The translations under genes were made by a program, and so were the position numbers. Positions 35,700 to 46,269 of a stretch of 64,000 nt of DNA are shown piece after piece. Under the pieces are notes generated by a model, which ran no database searches, was not told the origin of the DNA, and saw nothing but the letters and a program-made list of their open reading frames with translations. The stretch spans positions 3,408,590 through 3,472,589 of the forward strand of contig JAQFVV010012509.1 in assembly GCA_028023455.1 (NCBI GenBank). The letters run 5' to 3'. Numbering within the stretch: the first letter of the stretch is position 1; every line of letters begins with the position of its first letter. Origin of the DNA: Epiperipatus broadwayi. Taxonomy: Eukaryota > Onychophora > Udeonychophora > Euonychophora > Peripatidae.

Positions 35700-38014
35700 A
35701 CAAGGAATAACAAATTAAGTCTTCAATCGAGGAAATTTTAGCTGGCAAGTATAACATGTATTGTCTTTCATAAATTTGATTATTTGATAAATTTCCAATG
35801 CTCAAATTCACTCTCTGACAAAAATTCTTCAAAAGCTGTCCATTCATGTTATATATATTATTAGTTTCTTTAATATGCCCAATCATATCCCCTATAACTA
35901 TTATCCTCTTCTCCTTTTTTTGAAACTCTGTATATCCTTAACTAGGCATTCATATATGCTACTGTTCCACTCCATTATAGTTTGACTATCTCCAGTGGTT
36001 ATATACACTATAACTACCATCCATTCTTGTCTTCCTAACCTTGTCTCAAACATTTAACAGTATTTAAATATTTTTTTGACATACTATTATATTTTTCTTT
36101 TCTATTTATATCCCGCCACACCAACTCTTCCAATATAGGTTCTTCTTCTCTTAGATGTATTTCTACTATTGCTAGTACATCAAGTTCTTCATTTTTAACT
36201 GCTTTGTTTAATTCTAACCACTTTTCTAGTCTCCTACTACTTTGCATATTCAAATATCAAATTTTAACAATTTCTTCTTTCCTATCTATCTTTTATAAAT
36301 TTTATAACCCATTATTATATTATATAATTTATAACTTAAAATAGGTTGAAAAATAAGTAGGGACATAGTTACTGTATTTATATAATTATAGTAAATTATA
36401 TCTATCTTTTATAAATTCTTTTGACAAATTTTTTTGTCATTACATTGCTAACCATTAATTTTACAACCTACTCCCTCTCCACATCTACATTTACATCCAA
36501 ATCAGTTATCCTTTGTTTATTTCTTACATTCCCTACCATCTTCTTCTTTGATAATATTGCAATTTAAAACCCTACCCCCCTTTATAAGTTTCTTGAACTA
36601 TAATATTCTTTATGAATGAAACTCCCTAATATTTCACTTCCTTGTTTTTCTAAATGCAATCCATTTTTACCATATAACTTCCTCTTACTAATAAAAAAAT
36701 CCCACACATCCACATACATAACATCATTTTGACTCACTTATTTGTTCAATCTCTCATTTATAGAATATGCCCTATCTAACATATACCTATTGTCAAATCT
36801 TGGTAATAATCCAACTACTCCTACTCTTTCTTTAATCTTACACAAATTACTAATTAATTCTATGTACTCATCCATTACTCTCCTTGATGGCTCTGACAAA
36901 TTATTTGTCCCTATCATAACATACACATTTCTACTTCTTTGTTTCTTTATCTTATCTGAAGCAACCCTAATTCTAGCTCCAGACAGACATATTCTACATA
37001 TCTGTTTCTATTTTCCCTTGCAATTATATCTCCACATTCTCTAATTAATGAATCTCTTATCAATACTGTCTCATAGTTTACTTTCCCTACTATCTCTTAC
37101 TTCTGGATTTCCTTACCTACTTCTTCATTATCATTCCTATTCAATAACTCATTTATCTGCTCACACTTCATCTCTAATGATTTTAATTTTGCTTCTATTT
37201 CCTTTACCTCTTCATCTATCTTACTTATTCTTTGGCTAACCATCTCCATTACACTACTTATTTTTTCATCTGTCTCTTGTCACTTTACTAAAAAACATTT
37301 TCTATCCTATCTTCCTCAACTATATTTTGCTCCATTTCTCCTGACTTTCTCTTTAAACTATCTACACTTAGCAACTACTTTTTTCACCTTTTACACACAC
37401 GACCATAAACTTGCTACATCCTTCATAGTCTTATTTAAGCATTTCAAATGATGAACCTCATTACATATGGTACATTCTACTATAGCATGCCTAATTTCTT
37501 TCTGACCATTATATATACATTGTGAAGGCAATCCATATTCCTCATTTTTCAAGTTCTCTACTCTATATTTAACTTCATGCTTCCTCTCCTACTCTTCAAA
37601 CCACTTTATACAAAAGGTAAAAAACTTTACTTTCTTTCAATGGTGATTGATAAACATGTTTCCCAACCTTAGGCTTAAAAATATTACCTTCTTTCTCAAA
37701 TAAATCACTTCCTTTCTTAAATTAAAAAAATTCCTTAGGAGAAAAATCACTAAAAACCAACTAATCTTATGTACCTCCTTACAGTAACACCCCCACAACA
37801 AAGTTCTTTTTACTTCTATATTTAAAATGACACAACAAAACACTTTCCAAATGTTATCAATATAACTCTTGATATTGCAAATCCAATTAAATCTATCTCT
37901 CTTGATATCAATTTTCTGTCCACATCCACACAGTAAGCACACACTTCTTGTAGCAATAAAATTCTCTGATGACAATCGCAAAAAATATAAACTTTAACTT
38001 ATCTTGTGGAACAA
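35700..38014 (-). pseudogene. CR1-like LINE, 5' portion (5' end, ORF1, start of endonuclease)
   Basis: The element starts at the conserved 5' phrase 'ttgttccacaagataagtt' (38014 downward, same as at 54560). ORF1 remnants follow in order. A cysteine-rich N-terminus is near 37930. Next comes a PHD-type finger, 'ECTICNEVHHLKCL' with W-x-C further on (about 37400-37500). Then a coiled coil ('VSQRISKIDEEVKEIEAKL', about 37160-37260). Last is an SGNH/esterase-like domain with 'DSLIRECGD' near 37050 and 'YVMIGTNNLSEP' at 36890-36926. PHD plus esterase in ORF1 is a known hallmark of CR1-clade LINEs. Endonuclease pieces then appear (about 36250-36035, and 'GHIKETNNIYNMNG' near 35870). Frames are broken by many shifts. 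The continuation into reverse transcriptase is missing. Confidence 0.8.
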
Positions 38015-38030
38015 AATAACCATGTTAGCA

Positions 38031-40685
38031 CAGCATGTGATGTGATGGACTGTGACTTCTCCTTAAATGAAGTCAGGAATCTCTCAGCAACTATATACCC
38101 AGAGAAACCTGTTAGTCACTTTACCTTCCCTTCCATTCCCTGCCCTAAGTTTTCCCATAATCTGCTCCATCCCATTTCCAAAACATAATCTTAGTCAACT
38201 CTATGGCCTTTATATCTAAATCCCCCTTGTCTTTTCCCAAACCCCGCTTAAAAAACAATAACCCACTTTCTGTATAATCACTTTGTTTATATTTATTCCT
38301 CCATAACTTCATTATTTGTACCTTTTCTGCTTTCAAGCATTTATATTCAATTAACAGATGCCTAATATTTTCTATGCCTTCCTCACACAATTTTCAGACT
38401 AAATCACCCATATTTTTCCATTTACATGTATATTCTCTTGTTGCTAAAGATCTCTTTTGAGCCTTAAACAATAAACTATTTTCCTTGCTATTATCATAAA
38501 TTAATTCGCACCCAATGTTCTGTTTCCTTCTATATATATTTAAACTCTTTTTACTCTGCATACCAGTTCTCCATCTCTCCAACTCCCTATTCTTTATTAA
38601 TGCATCTATTCTTTTATCCCATTCTTTATCACTATAACACTCAACAATCCTCTTAACACAATCATCCCACTTTTTGTACAAGTATACTGATATAAATTCT
38701 TTATCCAAATCTTTTGAATACCACATTACTTTTCTCACCCAGCTTATTGCCTGCCCTTCACTCATAACCCAATAAAATACTATTTTGGCTATTCTTTTAT
38801 TATCCATAAACTGCAACCTACCAAGCATTTTCATTTTACTTTTTGCATCTCTCATACAAAAACTTGACCATCCCATTTCTCCTTGAATTGCCTCATTTGC
38901 TGTCCACACGTCTGCATCTAATGCATGTCTTCCTACTTCCCTTTGTACTTTTGCTAAGTAATCTAATACCTCTTTACTAACACATAACACATCATTACCA
39001 TATGTTAACCCTGTTACTGCAACTCCCTTCCATACAATTCTAGCTATATCATATTTATTATATGAAAACACTGTTAATTTCTTTATCAATCCCTTTCTTT
39101 TCTTTGCTTTATTTATCAATTTTTTTCTCCATTCATCCAAGCAATTTTTCCAATCACTTAAGATGATTCCCACATAACTATATCTATTCATCACACTTAA
39201 CTTTATATCCCCCACTAAAAATTCTACATCTTCTCTTTTCCCAGTATTAATCATCATTATATTTAATTTTTCTTCACTAAATTTAATCCCCATCTCTTTA
39301 CCCACCCTTGTGCATGTCCTCAGCATAACTTCCTTATCTTCTTTCTGCACACAAAAAGACATCATCCGGAAAAAAAAAAAACTCAACAAAGTATATACTC
39401 CCTTGCCACCTATTAACCGTATCTCTATCCCTCTTCCTAGTTTTTCTATTGCTCTCTCCATTTCATTCAAATACAACAAAAACAAAATAGGTGACATAGG
39501 GCATCCTTGCCTTAGTTTCATCCCATTTTTAGCTTTAACTGATTCTATATCTCCTAATTGATACGTATAGCAATTATTGTCATGTAATTTCTTAATAATA
39601 TCCACTAACGCTTCACCCGTTCCCAAATTTGCTAAACTTATCCATAATCTATTTCTATTTATTTTATTATATATCTTCTCTATATCTACAAAACTCATAT
39701 ATAATTGTCTACCTGAATTCCTATTCATATCCATAAGTTGTGTAAAATAAACTATTTCCTATATGCTTATCTGATCTATAACCTCCTTGCATTTCCCCCA
39801 CTACATTATTCTCTTCCATCCATTTTGAAACTCTTCCAGCCACCATATATGAGAAAACTTTATATAAAATTGATGTTACTGCTATCGTCTATAATTGTTT
39901 AACTTTCTATGAGCCTTATCCTTTCCTTTAAATAATAATCTTACTTTTGTATTACTCCAACTACCCAGAAAACCTTTCTTCTGTGCCATCTTATTGAAAC
40001 AGGGTAATAGCTTTACTTTTGCCCTATGCCCTAAATTCATTACCATCTCTGCTGCCCATCTATCTAAACCTCTTGCCTTTCCACTTTTCAATTTCTTCCC
40101 TACCTCATTCAATTCATTTGTTGTAAACCTAATATTCCCATTACTATATGTTTTCTATCACTCTGTCCTTCACATCTAACATCTTTTATATATCCATTAA
40201 ATATCTATTTAAGATTCTCTCTAAGTCTTCTCTAGAGCTACCTCTATTCCCTCATCATCTAGTAATACTATCTCTCTCTCCCCTACATTTCTCCCTTTAA
40301 TGTAATTCCAAATTTTTTTTACTGCCGTCTTCTCTAGAGCTACACTCTATTCCCTCATCACCTAGTAATACTATCTCTGTCTCTTCTACATTTCTCCTTT
40401 TAATGTAATTCCAAAATTTTTTTACTGCCATCTCTTCCACTTTTATTAATATCCTCCAACAATTTACTATTCAATTTCATTCTCTTTCTATAATTATCTA
40501 TTTTAGCCAACTTCTTTTCTAAGTACTTTTCCCATTTAGTATTAATATCTTTTTCACTTTCTATGTTCTTAATAGCACACATATTCTCTGCATGCTTCTT
40601 TCATCTCTTTTACACTTTTACTAATTCTCATTTTTTTATTACTTTTATTCTTCTGAATATTCTCATCTAAAACCCTATTTGCCAC
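38031..40685 (-). pseudogene. CR1-like LINE, 3' portion (linker, reverse transcriptase, 3' tail)
   Basis: Reading right to left: an endonuclease-to-RT linker ('KNKSNKKMRISKSVKEM'), RT start with 'KLKSGKARGLDRWAAEMV' (about 40100), then a 446-codon open frame 39734-38394. In that frame 'FVDIEKIYNKI' is the first catalytic-Asp block, 'GMKLRQGCPMSP' the RQGCPLSP block, and a T/A-run slippage at about 39368-39380 destroys the F-x-D-D box; GATGAT survives out of frame. The frame ends just before a C-terminal cysteine motif whose His/Cys partners sit in the next frame (38390-38145, 'CEEGIENIRHLL'). The 3' tail ends in CATCACATCACAT-type repeats at 38035-38048. Defective as it stands, though one of the better-preserved RTs here. 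Confidence 0.85.
38394..39734 (-). pseudogene. CR1-like reverse transcriptase, longest surviving frame (446 codons)
   Basis: This is the longest open frame in the window. It covers RT blocks from the first catalytic Asp onward through the thumb and a long basic C-terminal region. Visible landmarks: MSFVDIEKIYNKINRNRLW near the start, LRQGCPMSPILFLLYLNEME, then a phenylalanine-rich slip (LLSFFFFRMMSF) where F-x-DD should be, and further 'GIKFSEEKLNIMMINTGKRE', 'RYSYVGIILS'. The start Met is internal to the ancestral ORF2, not its true N-terminus. Loss of the second catalytic Asp pair predicts no polymerase activity. Confidence 0.85.
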
Positions 40686-40697
40686 TTTCAGCAAAGT

Positions 40698-40775
40698 CTA
40701 TATATAGTGGTGCCACCCAGTGCAAGCCATAATAATCGATGAATGCTAGAAGTTTTGTCCAATAAAATCCTAACA
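40698..40775 (-). mobile_element. fold-back/MITE family 'GTGCCAC', fragment beside the LINE
   Basis: 'tatatagtggtgccacccag' and 'gtgcaagccataataatcga' match the arm of the family at 3380, 16101 and 54294. Only one arm is present. It abuts the 5' truncation point of the LINE portion at 40685. Confidence 0.7.
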
Positions 40776-41508
40776 TAGAAAATGGTGATCTTGTGATGTC
40801 TTGGTGATAAAGATAGAAAAAAAATTTAATGTAATGAATATAGTTTAATTGAATTATAGACCTAATATATTTTAAGAATTTATTAGAGTTTATGATGTAA
40901 TTTAAAAAGTGAGATGTCAAAATGAACAATGTTAAAAGAATGACAAGCAATGGGAAATCACTAGTGATGATGATCAAACATTATGACTTGATCACAGAAT
41001 TTACTCTATTGCCTAGTTACTGCATTTGCCTTTAGCTAGAGAATTACAATAAGAAAAAAATTGCTGTACATAGTAAAAGAATAAATAAAATTTTTTTATA
41101 TTATGCTAAGAAATTATACAATAAAATCATAAATTTTCCTAAAACAAATGTAATATAGACTACATATTTACCAAACAATCAATTAACCATACAATTGTTT
41201 TGTTGAATTATTAAAAAGAATTCTGCCAAGGTGGTCATAGTACTATTATAAGAATGTAATTCTAATTTAAAAATTGAACTATTATTATCCAAGACTGTTT
41301 TTAAAAAATTTAAAGAAAAAAAATCAAATTAATAATATATAATTTTATTTTTAGTAACTAGCCCATGACAGGTCTCTCCAACAACCACTCATAGGAAGAC
41401 AGTGAAGGAGAAGGCTGATTCACTAATTGTCAGGTAGGGAACGTTAATTATAAGATAACTATCTGAGAAAAAAATCCTATGTTTTTTTAAAAAAAAATCA
41501 TTTGATCT

Positions 41509-41560
41509 GGATTTGAACCCCAACCATAAGCAGGATAGACATTAGCCCATGACTTATGCA
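41509..41560 (-). repeat. tRNA-derived relic with box B
   Basis: On the minus strand GGTTCAAATCC (41519-41509) is a good box B. The upstream sequence is too short by about 13 bp for a full tRNA and the box A is poor. Probably a SINE or tRNA pseudogene fragment. Confidence 0.35.
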
Positions 41561-42061
41561 TTTATATATATAATAAAATAATTCAAAATATAAATAAAAT
41601 TCTATTCCAAAAACAGGTGTGCATGTGAGCGGAGAAGTATTAATGTGACTGTATAAATATTTAAAAAAAAGTTGTGAACCAGGCACTTTAACAAAAGGCA
41701 AATGAATAAAAAACTTGAGCGAAGCTATAAAATAAGTTAAATACATAGAATTTTCAAATATAAATACTTGTTAAAACAAAAACATAAGTTATTTTTTAAA
41801 TCAGATGAACATACATGAAGTTTTGTTTTTAAATCACATTATTCTGCTATTACCTATCTTAAAAAAAAGTTACTCATTTTACATAAATAAATCTTGGTAA
41901 ACATAATAATTAGACTAGAATAAATTGAATGTAAAAGAGGTTTGAATCCCAAATCATATATAATGATTCATAAAATTTTTATAAATATTAATTTTGTAAT
42001 AAAATAAAATATATAATGAAAAGTTAAAAAACTAAACATGATAAGCATGATAGGCAATTTA

Positions 42062-42180
42062 TAATTCAGGCATAAAATAGTAAATCAGATTGGGAAAAAA
42101 AATATCACAACAGAAATCAAATGGTAAAAGACATAGCACAAAATGAAAGGTTTATTAAAAGTCAAATAGGATGTAAATAT
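42062..42180. repeat. dispersed repeat, copy 1
   Basis: 'taattcaggcataaaatagt' followed by 'aaatcagattgggaaaaaa' and 'aatatcacaacagaaatca'; the same order recurs at 44567-44690 in the same orientation. Unknown family. Confidence 0.7.
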
Positions 42181-42635
42181 ATATTGGAATGGTACAGAAA
42201 GAAGGGGTATATATATGGAGAGATGGGAAATCATCATCGCCCCCATTGGATAATCAAAAACACTGAACACTGAACATGAGAATCAGCATTGGAATAACAC
42301 TATATAAATATTTAACTTAATAATACTAATAAGCTATAATAACACCAGCAAATATACCAAGAATAATCAAGACATAACAACTCATCATGAACAGTCCCTT
42401 ACTTATGAATGAATTTAAAAGAGGCACATTATAAACAGGCTAATTATCTAGCCACAGCCAAACTTAGAGCAAATATATTACAAATAATAAAAAATAATGC
42501 TGGGTACTGATGCATGCTGATCATCATCAATGCTTTAGCCATATAACACCATTAGTGTAAGGGCCAACCATAAACTTAATTTATAATAAAAGACAAAATG
42601 CAGTGAATGGACATTAAAGATGATACTTTTGCACC

Positions 42636-42656
42636 ATCCAGAGTTGTCATCTGGAT
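42636..42656. repeat. short perfect hairpin
   Basis: ATCCAGA-GTTGTCA-TCTGGAT. Isolated; no role can be assigned. Confidence 0.4.
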
Positions 42657-43146
42657 GTTCAAACATAAACACAAACTCCTGCATCCATAAAATTAACCAT
42701 TAAGCTCTCTAGAACAAGCTCAAGTTCATAAGACTCTTGTGATTGTACCTATCAACAAGATAAGAATAAATATAATAGCTTACTCTATTTTAAATAATTT
42801 TACTGAGATAATTTAAAAATCCCCAAAACACTAAACTATACTGAAATCAAGTCACAGACACTGCCAATTCATAAAACAGATAGCTAAAGAAATAAGACAT
42901 TAACATTGACATGTTTTTTAAACAATTATTTAATAAACTGATTAATAATTTTAAAAAAACTAGAAATGACAGGATAATATAATTCAAATTTATAACATTT
43001 TTATCAAAATGATTGCATTTACAGCAAAAATGTTAACTAGTTGATTTTTATTCATTTAATTAACTGTGTTTTCATTTTTCCTTTTAAAAAACAAAAGTTT
43101 TAAAACAATTTTTTCACACAAATAAGAACATTTTGAATTAATCATC

Positions 43147-43415
43147 AACCCTTTGTATAATTTTGGAGAGAGAATCAAATAAAAAAAAAAGCTTCAAAAG
43201 AAAATGTTAAATTAATAAAAATTATTCAATATGATCAATTATTATTTATAAATTTTTTTTTTTTAGATATCAAAGAAAATTTTTTTAAATTACCTAAAAC
43301 CCTTTTTATAATTTTGGTGGAAAAAATCAATTGAATAAAAAAACATGTTTCATAAAAAATGTTAAATTAATAAAATTGCAAGTTATAACTAAATATTATT
43401 TCTGTAAAAAAAAAA
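43147..43415. repeat. 151-bp tandem duplication
   Basis: 'aaccctttgtataattttgg' at 43147 and 'aaccctttttataattttgg' at 43298 start two units. Each continues with a lysine-codon-like A run and 'aaaatgttaaattaataaaa'. The second unit is diverged and slightly shorter. Confidence 0.7.
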
Positions 43416-44566
43416 TCTATAATTGTAGAGATAATGTTGAACATTAAAAAATACCTTTTACCATGGTTTTATTTTTTGAGTCCATTTTTGATACTTGTAA
43501 TTTCCAGATTTCTTCTTGAAGGCTTCTCAATTCCAGGCTAATGTACAATTAACTTAGTCATTCTACCATACAATATTTTCAGGATAACACCAAAAGAATT
43601 AATCTATTTTCTTTGTAATAATTTTACAGGTCAGGCTAACACATAAAACCAGACACTCATGCTCTTGGGTGAAGATAAGTCTTGTTGCAGATTACTTCAT
43701 GGGTATTCTTCTCCTTTACATTTTTTGAATGAGCTGGTTATATGAAGATAGGTGATGTTTAACTTTAGCTAAACTTAGCACATATTTGTCTTCAACTTCA
43801 TTTTAGAGAATATTTTTTACAGCTAAACTGCTTTTTTCTTTAGGAGCTAGATCAAGACTGACTTCTTATAAGACACTGAAATCCACTAAATTACCCTCTC
43901 CCCTGATACATTTTGGCACATTTCCAATCAATCACAATTCTCTCTCTCACATGAATAAATTAAAAACTGACCAATTAAATCTATTTTTACAAAAAAATTG
44001 TTTGGTTATTTCACTCCTTTTTTGAAATTACAAAACAAGTAAAAAAAAATCCACTGTACTCATTCACTTATATCAAAATAAGTTAATCTTTTAATTACTC
44101 TGATTTGATAACTACTGCTTATTGTTTTAAAGAGAGATAAAGAGAAAATAAAACAACTCTGATTTAAAACAAAATTCAATAAAAAATATTAAAATTTGAT
44201 TTTTTTGTCTTTTCTTCTAAAACACTTTATTTATTTACCTCTCTTAAAAGTTAAAATTAAAATTTATAAATACGCAATGAAGAGAACAATTTTTTCATTT
44301 AATATTTTTTTTAACATTAAAATCAAAACTGATAATAAAATTGTTTATTTTATATATTTTTCTCTCTTTTACAATCATTTATCACAAATTAAAATATTCA
44401 CATTATTATTTTAAACAACAATGTTTGAGAATTCTCATATTATCATTTGGAAAAAACCCCATTAATGTTTGATATAAAAAAACATGAGAAAATGAAATCT
44501 ATCATTTCTCCCTTAATTAATATATTTTAAATTTTAGAAGCTTGTAATATTGACATGATTCCAATA

Positions 44567-44690
44567 TTAATTCAGGCATAAAGTAGTAAATCAGATGGGG
44601 GGAAAAAATATCACAACAAAAATCAGATGCTCAAAAAAGATAGCACAAAATAAAACATTTATTTAATGCCAAATGAATATATATAAAATA
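44567..44690. repeat. dispersed repeat, copy 2
   Basis: Direct copy of 42062-42180. It overlaps the only AATAAA candidate in the presumed 3' UTR of the P2X gene. Confidence 0.7.
44658..44663 (-). promoter_or_regulatory. candidate poly(A) signal AATAAA for the P2X gene
   Basis: It is the first AATAAA downstream of the stop codon at 45217, giving a 3' UTR of about 555 nt. It lies in a dispersed repeat and the sequence is AT-rich, so chance occurrence is quite possible. Confidence 0.3.
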
Positions 44691-45216
44691 CTTAAAATAA
44701 TTTGCTAACAATTAATTAAAAGACGGTTTTGATATAAAATGAGCAGGAAATACAAAACAGGTTAAAAAAATGTGTATATTTTTAGAAAAAATTGTGAAAG
44801 TGAATTAAAAAAAAGAATTTGTAAAGCAAAAATTCTTCTTTAGGAATCCATACTAGTGAATAATTATGAATGGGCAAAAAACAAAACATAACATGAAAAT
44901 GATAGTCATAAAAAAAAAAACATAAAAATGATAGTCATGCAAAAAAAATTTTTTTTGACAGTTAGTAAAAGAAATAGATAAAATAACAGTTTACACATCC
45001 GCCATCAAATCAATTTCCTCTCCACATTCACCTTCAATATTAGATCAATAACTTTATACCCAATATGTGAAATCTTTTCCAAAGAGTTATAATTAGAATG
45101 TTAATTAAAACAGAATTTTGGGGAAGTTAAAAAGTTAACTAAAAAGCAAGAAACTTTTTCAAAAACCTGTTAATGTGCCAAAGCCATTTTTGTGCAAAAT
45201 AAGTAAAAAACACACC

Positions 45217-45276
45217 TTAGTCAAAGTCATCATCAATTTGACCAGCTGCAATATGCTTTAACAAATCTTGAGATAT
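45217..45276 (-). CDS. P2X receptor, last coding exon (C-terminal tail)
   Basis: On the minus strand an acceptor with a strong pyrimidine tract ('tctttttttctgctcag') precedes 19 codons and a TAA stop: ISQDLLKHIAAGQIDDDFD. The exon opens in phase 0, the phase in which the exon at 62285-62383 closes. Joined, they read '…VLEDSTE|ISQDLL…' without a break. In vertebrate P2X4-like genes the last exon is also short and follows directly after the tail of the TM2 exon. The acidic end is cytosolic in P2X proteins and varies widely between subunits, so this exon is assigned by position, phase and splice signals, not by conserved residues. An additional exon inside the 17-kb intron cannot be excluded. 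Confidence 0.65.
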   Translation of the reverse strand: MSQDLLKHIAAGQIDDDFD

Positions 45277-45883
45277 CTGAGCAGAAAAAAAGACATAAAT
45301 TAAACACAAAATTATTCCAAATAAGAATTCAATCAGAAAAAAATATATCTAAACAAAAAGAAGATATTTAGCGGGACTAAGTGGAAAGGATCAATACAAG
45401 TTTATTTTCTCGAAATATAAATCAATGTGCTATTATATGCTTATAATGAGATTGAAAAACTAAAAACATTTACCAGATATTCAGGAAAAAAAAAAGTCTA
45501 ATCTCAGGTTAATATTTTTTCTGCTTTCATAATTTTTAATAAACACCTCAGAAGCTATTATATATATACCTACACATTTTATTGTTTTAAACTAAAAAAA
45601 TTGTTTCTCAGTAGATAAAAGAAGTTCAGTGTCTCAAATAAGTAATCCAGACAATTAAATACTAGCATCAAGTAATACAATTTTTTTTAAATGTTCATTT
45701 GAATACCATTATTTTCAACTACATAACAAACCATAATTGTAGCATATAGCACGTTAAGGTTCGTTAAAATGCCATAAACTATAAAAAATTTTTTATTCTT
45801 TAAACACTGATCTCATATATATTTTCTTAAAGCCACTATAATGTTTTGTATTTATTAATATTTTATATTATGTTTCAGTGAAT

Positions 45884-45888
<5 letters not shown>

Positions 45889-45950
<62 letters not shown>
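45889..45950. repeat. (AC)31 microsatellite
   Basis: Thirty-one uninterrupted AC units followed by a short AT run. Being pure and long, it is likely polymorphic. It directly adjoins the palindrome at 45963. Confidence 0.95.
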
Positions 45951-45959
<9 letters not shown>

Positions 45960-45962
45960 CAT

Positions 45963-46133
45963 AGTAAATGAATATAAACCAATGCTAGAAAGTTTAACCA
46001 GTGCTACTTGTATTTAGAAACACAGTCTGAATCTTACAACTTGGATAAAAGTTGAGGGATTCAGACTTTACGGTTTGTAAATACGGGTAGCATTGTTGAA
46101 ACTTTCTAACATTGGTTTGTATTCATTTATTAC
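45963..46133. mobile_element. palindromic element (about 171 bp)
   Basis: The left arm 'agtaaatgaatataaaccaa' with 'tgctagaaagttt' and 'aaacacagtctgaatc' pairs with the right arm 'gattcagactttacggtttg', 'aaactttctaacattggttt' and 'gtattcatttatt'. Arms are about 80 bp and about 85% complementary by eye, with almost no loop. Likely a fold-back MITE. Confidence 0.75.
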
Positions 46134-46269
46134 AGTTGAGTTTCATTTAGCATTACATAATCTTTAATTGATACATATATATACCCAGGCATCCATCCTA
46201 GAATCCTACATATACATTAATCATTAGTAAATTTTTAAAATATGTTCTCACTATCAGAAGTCACAGTAA

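Noticed and set aside
36742-37239. Plus-strand frames of 100 and 63 codons, leucine/serine-rich and membrane-like
   Set aside because: They are the antisense of the CR1 ORF1 coiled coil and esterase domain; K/E-rich coding on one strand gives L/S/F-rich frames on the other.
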